Origin: Clostridiaceae bacterium
Lineage (GTDB): Bacteria > Bacillota > Clostridia > Peptostreptococcales > Natronincolaceae
Reading direction: 5' to 3'
Assembly (NCBI GenBank): GCA_020832135.1
Contig: JAFIFG010000035.1
Coordinates: forward strand, 1-56,032
Length of the DNA: 56,032 nucleotides
In this document: positions 39,113 through 46,637 of the stretch, piece by piece
How the letters are laid out: the number at the start of each line of letters is the position of its first letter
How positions within the stretch are numbered: the stretch's first letter is position 1
Notes under the pieces: generated by a model
Told to the model about the DNA's origin: nothing
Database searches by the model: none
What the model saw: the letters and a program-made list of their open reading frames with translations, nothing else
Position numbers and translations under genes: made by a program

Positions 39113-39156
39113 GAGTACGAATGTTTATAAAAACAAAAACAATAATATTCGTATAT
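39113..39156. promoter_or_regulatory. Possible PurR-box pair upstream of purA
   Basis: Two CGAA-centred half-elements face each other: around ACGAATGTT (39117-39125) and, inverted, AATATTCGTATAT (39144-39156). The second matches the B. subtilis PurR box AWWWCCGAACWWT at 11 of 13 positions; the first is much weaker. The 18-bp gap is close to the 16-17 bp known for PurR boxes. They lie just upstream of the purA promoter. Confidence 0.45.
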
Positions 39157-39159
39157 ACA

Positions 39160-39188
39160 TTGACCATATAGGGTTTTTATGATAATAT
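39160..39188 (+). promoter_or_regulatory. purA promoter
   Basis: TTGACC (39160-39165) is followed after 17 nt by TAATAT (39183-39188); GATAAT at 15 nt is an alternative. Transcription would start about 60 nt before the purA ATG. Confidence 0.55.
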
Positions 39189-39252
39189 TAACCAGTAGAG
39201 TTCGACATATGGGAAACATTAATTAAAAATTATAAATATAGGGGTGTGAAAC

Positions 39253-40536
39253 ATGCCGTCAGTTGTAGTTATAGGAGCTCAATGGGGTGACGAAGGAAAA
39301 GGGAAAATTATAGATTATTTAGCTGGACAAGCTAAAGTGGTTGTTAGGTCCCAAGGTGGAAATAATGCAGGACATACTGTCATTGTAGAGGATAAGAAAT
39401 ATGCATTTCATCTACTACCATCAGGAGTACTGTATAAGGATAAGGTAAATATCATTAGCAATGGTGTAGTATTTGATCCTGAAGGTTTTTTAAAGGAAAT
39501 AGAAATACTACAATCTCAAGGTGTAGATACATCTAATATTAAAATAGATGAGAGGGTACATGTTATTTTTCCCTATCATAAAAAAATAGATGCCCTAGAG
39601 GAAGAAGCCAGAGGGGATCAACAAATAGGTACTACAAAAAAGGGAATAGGACCCTGTTATATGGATAAAATAGAGCGCTCTGGTATAAGACTAGGAGAAA
39701 TGTTAGACAAGGAACTATTTAAGGAAAGATTATTTTATCAAGTTGATAGAAAAAATAAAATTATAGAAAAAATATATGATAGCCAAGGCTTCGATAAAGA
39801 GGAAATCTTTAATACTTATTGTGATTATGCTGAAAAAATAAAACAATATGTCACAGACACTACTGTTATTGTACATGAAGCCCTAGAGGCTGGAGATAAA
39901 GTATTGTTTGAGGGTGCACAAGGAACTTTGTTAGATATTGACTTAGGAACGTACCCTTATGTGACATCCTCCCACCCTACATCAGGAGGCTTCTGTGTAG
40001 GTGCTGGTGTAGGACCTAATAGACTTGGAGAGATCTTAGGTATTGTTAAAGCCTATACTACACGAGTAGGACATGGGCCCTTCCCTACTGAGCTGTTTAA
40101 TGAAACCGGAGATTTGATTAGAGAAAAAGGAAACGAATATGGAACCACCACTAGAAGACCTAGAAGATGTGGATGGTTTGATGGTGTTATGGTGAAATAT
40201 ACAGCTAGAGTCAATGGGTTAACGGGAATATCTTTAATGCTTTTAGATGTATTAAGTGGGTTTGAGAAAATAAAAATATGTACAGGATATGAGATGGATG
40301 GAAAAGTTATTCACCACTTCCCTGCTAATTTAAAAACATTAGGAAGATGCAAACCTATTTATGAAGAATTAGACGGATGGGATGAAGATATTACTAATAT
40401 AGAGAGATATGAAGATTTGCCTTTAAATGCAAGAAAATATATTGATAGAATAGAAGATTATCTAGGTTTACCGGTGAAAATGGTTTCAGTGGGACCTAAG
40501 AGAAGTCAGACTATTGTAAGAGAAACCTTATTTTAA
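39253..40536 (+). CDS. purA: Adenylosuccinate synthetase
   Basis: This 427-aa enzyme joins IMP and aspartate using GTP, the first step from IMP to AMP. It opens with the P-loop VVIGAQWGDEGKGKIIDYL, has the IMP/aspartate segments GNNAGHT and IGTTKKGIGPCYMDK, and TTTRRPRRCGWFD near residue 300. Length is normal. It stands alone, with its own promoter and terminator. Confidence 0.98.
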   Translation: MPSVVVIGAQWGDEGKGKIIDYLAGQAKVVVRSQGGNNAGHTVIVEDKKYAFHLLPSGVLYKDKVNIISNGVVFDPEGFLKEIEILQSQGVDTSNIKIDERVHVIFPYHKKIDALEEEARGDQQIGTTKKGIGPCYMDKIERSGIRLGEMLDKELFKERLFYQVDRKNKIIEKIYDSQGFDKEEIFNTYCDYAEKIKQYVTDTTVIVHEALEAGDKVLFEGAQGTLLDIDLGTYPYVTSSHPTSGGFCVGAGVGPNRLGEILGIVKAYTTRVGHGPFPTELFNETGDLIREKGNEYGTTTRRPRRCGWFDGVMVKYTARVNGLTGISLMLLDVLSGFEKIKICTGYEMDGKVIHHFPANLKTLGRCKPIYEELDGWDEDITNIERYEDLPLNARKYIDRIEDYLGLPVKMVSVGPKRSQTIVRETLF

Positions 40537-40565
40537 AAGCACAAATTCGTGCTTTTAATTTTTTT
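40535..40565 (+). terminator. Intrinsic terminator after purA
   Basis: AAAAGCAC (40535-40542) pairs with GTGCTTTT (40549-40556) around a 6-nt loop, followed by AATTTTTTT. It overlaps the purA stop codon. Confidence 0.88.
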
Positions 40566-40574
40566 GAAAAAGTG

Positions 40575-40603
40575 TTGACGATAGTCGAAATATGTAGTAA
40601 TAT
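40575..40603 (+). promoter_or_regulatory. Promoter of the tRNA-Lys/tRNA-Glu unit
   Basis: TTGACG (40575-40580), a 17-nt spacer and TAATAT (40598-40603) lie 21 nt before tRNA-Lys. Both tRNAs and the palindromic terminator after them fit one short transcript. Confidence 0.7.
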
Positions 40604-40624
40604 ATATAACTGTGAGCAATACTT

Positions 40625-40700
40625 GACCCATTAGCTCAGTCGGTAGAGCACCTGACTTTTAATCAGGGTGTCCCGCGTTCGAGTCGCGGATGGGTCACCA
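40625..40700 (+). tRNA. tRNA-Lys (anticodon TTT)
   Basis: This 76-nt cloverleaf has acceptor stem GACCCAT/ATGGGTC, D-loop AGCTCAGTCGGTAGAGC, anticodon stem-loop CCTGA CTTTTAA TCAGG with TTT at 40658-40660, T-loop GTTCGAGTC and an encoded CCA end. All stems pair. Confidence 0.97.
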
Positions 40701-40760
40701 TTATTATTTTAATATATTTTCGGCAATTCTTAGTCAGGAATACTGGGTTTTGCTGAATAT

Positions 40761-40835
40761 GGCCCCTTGGTCAAGCGGTTAAGACACCGCCCTTTCACGG
40801 CGGTAACAGGGGTTCGATTCCCCTAGGGGTCACCA
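40761..40835 (+). tRNA. tRNA-Glu (anticodon TTC)
   Basis: This 75-nt cloverleaf has acceptor GGCCCCT/AGGGGTC, anticodon stem-loop CCGCC CTTTCAC GGCGG with TTC, T-arm AGGGGTTCGATTCCCCT and an encoded CCA end. It is 60 nt after tRNA-Lys in the same transcript. Confidence 0.97.
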
Positions 40836-40841
40836 ACTAAT

Positions 40842-40878
40842 AAAAAATCCTTACATCAATTGATGTAAGGATTTTTTT
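40842..40878. terminator. Bidirectional terminator after the tRNAs and dnaI
   Basis: A perfect palindrome centred on CAATTG, with 18-bp arms containing AATCCTTACATCAA, is bounded by A- and T-runs on both sides. It ends the tRNA transcript and, on the other strand, overlaps the dnaI stop codon. Confidence 0.92.
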
Positions 40879-41854
40879 AATTGGTTTCCCATCTTAAGTC
40901 TTTTCCGTAGAACTTTAGCATAGAGAATTTTGAAAAGAGTCGGGAAGAAATTCTGTCATCATAACGATCCATGATTTCTTTAGGAGTTAGATTGGTGGAG
41001 ATAATCATTTTTTTATTAGCTAATAGGCGACTATTTATAATGTTAAACAGTTCACTATTGGTGAAGGTATTGGTCATTTCAGTGCCTAAATCATCAATAA
41101 TAAGAAGATCTGCATCAAACAATAGCTGAGCCCGTGCTTTATCATTAGAGCTTTGAAAACGAATTTCTTGAAGTATTTCTAAAATCTTAAAAGAGGTTTG
41201 ATATATTACAACTTTTCCCTTATCCAATAAAGCTTTAGCAATACAGTTGGCAAGAAAGGTTTTTCCTAGCCCAGTAGCACCATAAAATAATAAATTTTCT
41301 TCATTATCCGCATCGAAATTAAATACAAATCCTTCACATATATTTAATGTAGTAAGCATATTTTCCTTAGGTGTTTCCTCTTGAGTGTTAAACTTCTCAT
41401 CACTAAACAGATTAATATTAAAGCTGTGGAAGTTTTCCTTTTTTAATACATTAGTAAGGTTAGACATACTATAGGCATGGTTAATTAACTGTTGTTTAAA
41501 ACAATTACATTTTTTTCCATGAGCTAAAAATCCCGTATCCTTACATGGCTTGCAATGGTATTGCTCTTCAAGGTATTGAAGAGGGACATTGTTTTCAGTT
41601 AAGAGAAAGGCTTTCTGTTGTTTTAGTTGCTCTAGTTGATGTTTAAAATCACTAAGTATTTCTTGGGGATTTTCTGGTTGGTTAATTAATGCTTTAGACA
41701 AAGCGATACCTAGCTTTTTTATTCTTCCATCAATATCTTTTATTTCAGGTATCTTTATATATACCTCTTCTATTCTATTTTCTAAAGCTATTTTATTTTT
41801 ATCTCTTTTTCTTTCGTAACTTCTCAAAATTTCCTTAACAAACTGTTCCTTCAT
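40877..41854 (-). CDS. dnaI: Helicase loader DnaI/DnaC-type ATP-binding protein
   Basis: This 325-aa AAA+ ATPase is predicted to load DnaB. A coiled N-terminal part precedes a cysteine-rich zinc-finger-like segment, CKPCKDTGFLAHGKKCNC, at about 117-134. The ATPase core has Walker A YGATGLGKTFLANC and Walker B LLIIDDLGTEMTN. Its order after dnaD (13-nt gap) makes a helicase-loading pair. It runs against the surrounding genes, head-on to the fork. Confidence 0.9.
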   Translation of the reverse strand: MKEQFVKEILRSYERKRDKNKIALENRIEEVYIKIPEIKDIDGRIKKLGIALSKALINQPENPQEILSDFKHQLEQLKQQKAFLLTENNVPLQYLEEQYHCKPCKDTGFLAHGKKCNCFKQQLINHAYSMSNLTNVLKKENFHSFNINLFSDEKFNTQEETPKENMLTTLNICEGFVFNFDADNEENLLFYGATGLGKTFLANCIAKALLDKGKVVIYQTSFKILEILQEIRFQSSNDKARAQLLFDADLLIIDDLGTEMTNTFTNSELFNIINSRLLANKKMIISTNLTPKEIMDRYDDRISSRLFSKFSMLKFYGKDLRWETN

Positions 41855-41867
41855 AAGAGCCCTCCTA

Positions 41868-42944
41868 TTACTTGTTTTTATGGCGTTTTAAGAGCATGTC
41901 CTCCAACTCTTTGGCATCATACTTGGATCCCCTACTCTCTGCTAAATGGAACTTGGTCTTTACTTGAGGAGGTTTAGTGGTTGTAGAAGTAGGATTGGGT
42001 CTAGGTTTAGGTTTTGGTCTTTCATCTAATATCTCGATATCCTCTACCTTATTAATTCCTTTTTTATGCCAATCCGATAAAATTCCATCTATATACTTTA
42101 AATTGGGATTGGAGGTTTTAACACTATTCTCACAGGCCTTTAACACAACATCCATAGAGAAACTATACACATCTAACCATTTATCCATAATTTTCATTTC
42201 TGCCTCGGAAGGTTCTCTACGAAAAAAGCCCATAGCTTTGAATACACGATCATATGATCCGTAGCGTTCCCCCTGTTTTAAAAGGTATTCTTGAAGAGCG
42301 TCTACAGTGGTAATACCCATATCATACCAGTTTCGTAGTACACCACCTATATATTTAACATTTTTTTGGCTTTTCTTATGCATGCAGTAACTGTAGGCTT
42401 TTATTACTAAAGGTGGATCAATATTATAGTTATGAAACCATTCTAGTATTTGCATTTTTTCATTTGGTACTAAGGAACGTTGAATAATCTTATTTATTTC
42501 CATAAACATTTGTTTTATTTCTGGAATTTTATTGGCGGAAATAAGGTCCCTTGTAGAACTAGTATAATTTTCCGGTTCAACCTCGTCCTCTTTCGTTGCA
42601 TGGGCTGGTTTATAGTTATTGTCTATATATAACTGTTTTAGATTAAGAAATTCCACCCCATAATCCCATTCATCCTCAGGAGATTTAAAATGTTTTTTTA
42701 TAATTTTTTTACTCTCCCAAAAGTCCCAAGCAGCTAAAACATCTGAAAGAGGAATGTTTAAATTTTTAGCAAGGTTAATATTACTTACGGTTTTACTTAA
42801 ATCCGTATCACAGGCATATTTATATCCTAATAAATAAACCTTTACAAAGGTGCCATTGGCCATCGGCATATACACATCAATAAAAATATTTTCTATAGGG
42901 GTATCCCCTAAGTCTATAGAAGCAGTAGTTTTTAAAAAACTCAT
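41868..42944 (-). CDS. dnaD: DnaD domain replication protein
   Basis: This roughly 358-aa protein begins MSFLKTTASIDLGDTPIENI and has an N-terminal winged-helix-like part. Two DnaD-like repeats follow, around EKMQILEWFHNYNIDPPLVIKAYSYCM...GGVLRNWYDMGI and later SFSMDVVLKACENSV...DGILSDWHKKGI; each ends in the YIxGILxxWxxxGI signature. The tail is rich in Pro/Lys/Thr. ATG 42944 is 8 nt after GGAG; the frame extends 9 nt further to a GTG overlapping that site. It helps start replication with DnaA and DnaI. Confidence 0.9.
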   Translation of the reverse strand: MSFLKTTASIDLGDTPIENIFIDVYMPMANGTFVKVYLLGYKYACDTDLSKTVSNINLAKNLNIPLSDVLAAWDFWESKKIIKKHFKSPEDEWDYGVEFLNLKQLYIDNNYKPAHATKEDEVEPENYTSSTRDLISANKIPEIKQMFMEINKIIQRSLVPNEKMQILEWFHNYNIDPPLVIKAYSYCMHKKSQKNVKYIGGVLRNWYDMGITTVDALQEYLLKQGERYGSYDRVFKAMGFFRREPSEAEMKIMDKWLDVYSFSMDVVLKACENSVKTSNPNLKYIDGILSDWHKKGINKVEDIEILDERPKPKPRPNPTSTTTKPPQVKTKFHLAESRGSKYDAKELEDMLLKRHKNK

Positions 42945-43175
42945 ATATATCACTCCAAATTATAAAAGTAGCAGCCAATCTTTCTTTTTGCTATGTTTAC
43001 TCAATATTATATCATATTATACAAAGCTTGTTGATTTAATAAAAATGAAATTCTGTTAGTAATTAGAATCATAGGGATAATCAGTAAAGTTTTGTAATAA
43101 AACTTATAATAGCAAATAAAATTTTAATAGCGAAATTATTAGATAAGGTAGATATATCATAAAGGGGGTTTCAAA

Positions 43176-44678
43176 GTGAGGGTGAATAGTAGAAAGTTTA
43201 AACTGGCTATTATTATGTTTAGTGTATTTTTTGTTACTATATCTCTTCAATATATGTGGGATATAAGGCAAGATACTAGGGTTTTAAGTCCCCAAGGGGA
43301 GGGAGAAAGCCTATCGCAATATCAGATAAATATGGAGTTCATAGAGGAGGATATGAGCATTAAGGCAAATCAAACCACTGTGTATACCAATGATACGGGG
43401 AAAGCCTTAGAAAATATATATCTACATCTATATCCAAATGCCTTTAGGTCAAAGGAAGCTGTACCCTTTGAAAAAAAAGAGATGGAAAGAGCATATCCTA
43501 ATGGTTTCAATCCTGGATATATAGAAATAAATAGCATAAAAGAAGGAAAAAAACCTATACACCATAAAATTATGGGAGAAAGCAATACTATATTACGGGT
43601 AACTCCTGCAAGGCCTTTACAACCAGGAGAGAAGATACAGCTAGCAATAGACTTTAAAGTTACACTACCTAACACTATAGGAAGGATGGGCTATGGAGAA
43701 AATACTGTCAATATTACCAACTGGTTTCCCATAGTGGCCGTATATGATGATGGAGGTTGGAACCTAGATCCCTATTATGCCATAGGGGACCCTTTTTATA
43801 GTGAAGTGGCACAATATAAAGTAACAGCAACAATACCAACGGAGTATGTTATGGCGTCTACTGGTGATGTTATAGAGGTGAATGAAAAGAATAATAAAAA
43901 CATCTATAAGATAGAAGGAAATTTAGTTAGAAATTTTGTTATGATATTAAGCAAAGAGTTCCAGGTTAGAGAAGCGGTTCTAGGAGATACTAAGGTAATT
44001 TCCTATGCTATAGGAGATATAAAGGGAGAGAAAGCCCTACAATACGGCTTAGATTCCTTAAAGATATTTAATAACCTATTTGGAGAATATCCATATAACC
44101 AATTATCTATTGTAGCTACTGACTTTTTTGTAGGGGGTATGGAATACCCTAATGTAGTTATGATCAGTCAGGATCTATATGAAATGAAGGAGGATTTTCC
44201 ACTGGAATATGTTATAGCCCACGAAGTAGCCCACCAATGGTGGTATGGTATTGTAGGTAATAATGAAGTAAAAGAACCTTGGCTAGACGAAGCCTTGACG
44301 GAGTATTCTACTCTAATGTATTTTGAAAAGAAATATGGTCCCCATATTAAAGAACAAGTATTTGAGAAAATGATTAAGGCTCAATATGAGAATTACATAG
44401 ATCTTGAGCCGGACAAAGGAGAAGGTATTTTAAGAAGCTTAAGAGAATTTGATAGTTCTTGGGAGTATAGTAGTATTGTCTATAGCAAAGGTGCTATGTT
44501 TATAGAAAAATTAAGAGAAGAAATGGGAGATGAGACATTTTCAAAGGTCATAAGGGAATACTTTGAAACCTTTAAATTTAAAAATGCTACGACAGAAGAT
44601 TTTTATAAAATCTGTGAAAAAAACACGGAAAAAGATATTAGGCACCTATTTAATCAATGGCTAAATGTAGAAATGTAA
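43176..44678 (+). CDS. M1 family metallopeptidase (membrane-anchored)
   Basis: This 500-aa protein has an N-terminal membrane helix (about residues 9-27) and an extracytoplasmic aminopeptidase-N-like body. The GGMEYP motif (320-325) corresponds to the GxMEN exopeptidase motif, and the zinc site is HEVAHQWW (His349, Glu350, His353) with Glu372 in WLDEALTEYS, giving the classic HExxH-18-E. It starts with GTG after AAAGGGGG. It is divergent from dnaD. The physiological substrate is unknown. Confidence 0.92.
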   Translation: MRVNSRKFKLAIIMFSVFFVTISLQYMWDIRQDTRVLSPQGEGESLSQYQINMEFIEEDMSIKANQTTVYTNDTGKALENIYLHLYPNAFRSKEAVPFEKKEMERAYPNGFNPGYIEINSIKEGKKPIHHKIMGESNTILRVTPARPLQPGEKIQLAIDFKVTLPNTIGRMGYGENTVNITNWFPIVAVYDDGGWNLDPYYAIGDPFYSEVAQYKVTATIPTEYVMASTGDVIEVNEKNNKNIYKIEGNLVRNFVMILSKEFQVREAVLGDTKVISYAIGDIKGEKALQYGLDSLKIFNNLFGEYPYNQLSIVATDFFVGGMEYPNVVMISQDLYEMKEDFPLEYVIAHEVAHQWWYGIVGNNEVKEPWLDEALTEYSTLMYFEKKYGPHIKEQVFEKMIKAQYENYIDLEPDKGEGILRSLREFDSSWEYSSIVYSKGAMFIEKLREEMGDETFSKVIREYFETFKFKNATTEDFYKICEKNTEKDIRHLFNQWLNVEM

Positions 44679-44739
44679 TAATATTTCGTAAAAAGGGTAA
44701 AATAAGGCAGTAAATCCATAAAAGAACATAAGTTTGGGG

Positions 44740-44769
44740 TTGTATATGTTTCCAAAAATATTATATAAT
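44740..44769 (+). promoter_or_regulatory. Promoter of the M23 peptidase gene
   Basis: TTGTAT (44740-44745), an 18-nt spacer and TATAAT (44764-44769) lie about 94 nt before the start codon. The WalR-type box begins 12 nt downstream of the -10. Confidence 0.6.
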
Positions 44770-44781
44770 AGGGAAGTGTAT

Positions 44782-44798
44782 TGTTACAGTAATGTTAC
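44782..44798 (+). promoter_or_regulatory. WalR (YycF)-type box
   Basis: TGTTAC-AGTAA-TGTTAC fits the WalR consensus TGTWAH-N5-TGTWAH at every defined position. It lies just after the predicted -10 of the M23/LysM peptidase gene, a natural WalR target. The downstream placement suggests repression, unless a second promoter follows. Confidence 0.65.
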
Positions 44799-44862
44799 AA
44801 AAGCATAAAAAAAAGCTAAAGAACTCCCATCCTAACAGAGGAACTGAGAGAGGAGATTGAAA

Positions 44863-46275
44863 ATGAACATACATGAGAGAGTCTTGGAAATAAGCAAGAT
44901 TCAAAAGAAAAAGATACAAAAACTACTACGTGAAAATAAAGGACATAAAAATATTTATACATATATGATGATAGCAATTACATTTATAATGGTAGTAAGC
45001 TTATTTAGCTGGAGGGTAAATGCAGGTTTAAGAGCCTACGAAGTACAGTTGGAAGGAAAAGTGCTCGCCACTATAAGAAGTGAAGAAGATTTTACTGAAG
45101 CTATAGAGCTGATAAAAAATGAAATTAAAAATCTTTACGGTCATGAGTTTATGGTTCCAGAGGATATAGAATTTATACAAACAAAGGCCAAGAAGGATGA
45201 AATAACAGATCTAAGAACCATTGCTAATAACATTAAAAGACAATTAGATATGCAGGTGAAGGCTGTAGCTATTTTAGTTGAAGGAGAAGCTGTGGCTATA
45301 GTAGAGAATCACAATATAGCAGAGGCTATTTTTGAAGAAATTAAACAACTTTATATCGAAGAAGACATTGAATATGAATATATAGGATTTAGTGAAAATG
45401 TAGAAATAAAAGAAATAGCTGCAGAAATGGCAGAAATAAATAGCAAAAAAGAAGCCCTTAGATTAATTACAAAAGGTACAGATGAGGAAAAGGTACATGC
45501 AGTAGCAGCGGGGGAAAGTAGTTGGGTAATTGCTAGAAAATATGATCTATCGGTAGAAGATATAGAAAAGGCAAATCCAACTATTAATCCAGATAGATTA
45601 CAAATAGGTCAAGAAATAAGTTTAATAGTACCTAGACCATATATTTCTGTAAAAACAAAACAATATGTGGAGTTAGTGCAAGAAATAGATTTTGAAACAG
45701 AGTATGAAGAAACAGAAGCTCTATATAAAGGTGATCGAAAGATTACGGTACAGGGTGCTAAGGGAAAACGAGAAATAAAGGGTTATTTAGTTAAAGAAAA
45801 TGGTAATGTAGTGGACACCCAAGTAGTAGAGGAAAAAATACTTTCAGAGCCTACAACTAGAGTAATTGCTGAAGGAACCACTCCTAGGCCCGCCACGGTG
45901 GCAACAGGAACCTTTATTAGACCTACTAGAGGTAGATTGACATCAGGGTTTGGAATGAGATGGGGAAGAAGGCATGAAGGTATTGATATAGCTGCCTCTA
46001 CAGGAACCTCCATTACAGCGGCAGATGCTGGAAGAGTATCCTTTGCAGGTGTTAGAGGAGCCTATGGAAATTTGGTAATTATTGATCATGAAAATGGATA
46101 TCAAACCTATTATGCCCATGCCAGTAAACTATTGGTTAAGCGGGGAGATCGAGTCTACAAAGGTGAAGAAATTGCAAAGGTAGGCAGTACTGGAAGAAGT
46201 ACAGGACCGCATTTGCATTTTGAAGTTAGAAAAAATGGAACACCTGTTAATCCATTGCAATTTGTAAACTATTAG
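44863..46275 (+). CDS. M23 family cell-wall peptidase with LysM and G5 domains
   Basis: This roughly 470-aa protein has a membrane helix or uncleaved signal (about 29-50) and a long helical spacer. A LysM domain (VAAGESSWVIARKYDLSVED...RLQIGQEISLIVP, about 215-265) is followed by a G5-like domain (to about 340) and a C-terminal M23 endopeptidase domain. Zinc and catalytic residues lie in RHEGIDIA, YAHASKL and GPHLHFEVR. It should bind and cut peptidoglycan. ATG 44863 is 7 nt after AGGAG. Control by WalRK is suggested by the upstream box. Confidence 0.93.
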   Translation: MNIHERVLEISKIQKKKIQKLLRENKGHKNIYTYMMIAITFIMVVSLFSWRVNAGLRAYEVQLEGKVLATIRSEEDFTEAIELIKNEIKNLYGHEFMVPEDIEFIQTKAKKDEITDLRTIANNIKRQLDMQVKAVAILVEGEAVAIVENHNIAEAIFEEIKQLYIEEDIEYEYIGFSENVEIKEIAAEMAEINSKKEALRLITKGTDEEKVHAVAAGESSWVIARKYDLSVEDIEKANPTINPDRLQIGQEISLIVPRPYISVKTKQYVELVQEIDFETEYEETEALYKGDRKITVQGAKGKREIKGYLVKENGNVVDTQVVEEKILSEPTTRVIAEGTTPRPATVATGTFIRPTRGRLTSGFGMRWGRRHEGIDIAASTGTSITAADAGRVSFAGVRGAYGNLVIIDHENGYQTYYAHASKLLVKRGDRVYKGEEIAKVGSTGRSTGPHLHFEVRKNGTPVNPLQFVNY

Positions 46276-46305
46276 AAGCCACCTATTTGGGTGGCTTTAT
46301 CTTTT
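46276..46305 (+). terminator. Intrinsic terminator after the M23 peptidase gene
   Basis: AAGCCACC (46276-46283) pairs with GGTGGCTT (46290-46297) around a 6-nt loop, followed by TATCTTTT. It separates the peptidase from the pyr promoter only about 19 nt away. Confidence 0.88.
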
Positions 46306-46310
46306 AAATA

Positions 46311-46324
46311 AAGTCTCATTTTAT
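46311..46324 (+). repeat. Third short match to the intergenic repeat
   Basis: Fourteen bases, AAGTCTCATTTTAT, are identical to 8470-8483 and share the first 11 with 19570-19580. The last base overlaps the first T of the pyr -35 box. On its own this could be chance. Confidence 0.3.
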
Positions 46325-46352
46325 TGACAACAAATGTCCTTTATGATAAACT
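46324..46352 (+). promoter_or_regulatory. pyr operon promoter
   Basis: A perfect TTGACA (46324-46329) is followed after 17 nt by TAAACT (46347-46352); ATGATAAA just before it offers alternatives. The transcript would begin near 46360, giving a leader of about 280 nt before pyrC. Confidence 0.6.
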
Positions 46353-46393
46353 ACATTAAAATAAAATAATTTATAACAAGTGTATAGACAGAG

Positions 46394-46431
46394 TTACCTT
46401 TAAACTGGTCCCGTGAGACCAACAAGGGAGG
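46394..46431 (+). promoter_or_regulatory. PyrR-binding hairpin in the pyr leader
   Basis: GGTCCCGTGAGACC (46407-46420) retains the UCCNGNGAG core of the PyrR binding loop, with base-pair-preserving changes at the stem ends. A lower stem pairs CCTT (46397-46400) with AAGG (46424-46427) across an internal loop. That 3' strand is part of AAGGGAGG, the Shine-Dalgarno of the leader ORF. UMP-bound PyrR would stabilise the hairpin and mask that site. The pyrR gene itself is not in the window. Confidence 0.8.
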
Positions 46432-46438
46432 AAGAACA

Positions 46439-46582
46439 ATGACAGCCTATCAAAAAAATTGCTGTAGCTTTTTTCAATATGTAAAAAAACAAAATACAAG
46501 TACAATAAAAGATAAAGAAACTATAGGTTCCTTATCTTTCATTGATGTTATATTTAATAGACACAGGACAATAAAGAGGTAA
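46439..46582 (+). CDS. pyr operon leader ORF (47 codons)
   Basis: This short ORF starts MTAYQKNCCSFFQYVKKQ and ends in NRHRTIKR. It has an ideal ribosome-binding site, AAGGGAGG, 7 nt before its ATG. The product resembles nothing I recognise. The site partly overlaps the PyrR hairpin, and the UAA stop (46580-46582) lies at the loop of the terminator hairpin. It is therefore likely a regulatory leader whose translation matters more than its product. No unusual run of regulatory codons is seen. A chance ORF is possible, but position and Shine-Dalgarno argue against it. Confidence 0.6.
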   Translation: MTAYQKNCCSFFQYVKKQNTSTIKDKETIGSLSFIDVIFNRHRTIKR

Positions 46583-46610
46583 AATACCTTTTTGTTGTCC
46601 TTTTTGTTTT
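46565..46610 (+). terminator. pyr leader attenuator (intrinsic terminator)
   Basis: A 17-bp stem (46565-46581 with 46585-46601; AGGACAA outer arm, one G-U near each end of the inner part) closes on an AAA loop and is followed by TTTTGTTTT. It stands about 28 nt before the pyrC start, so it must be bypassed for the operon to be expressed. Confidence 0.9.
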
Positions 46611-46637
46611 GTTCAAAAAGAAGAGGGAGGGAAGACA

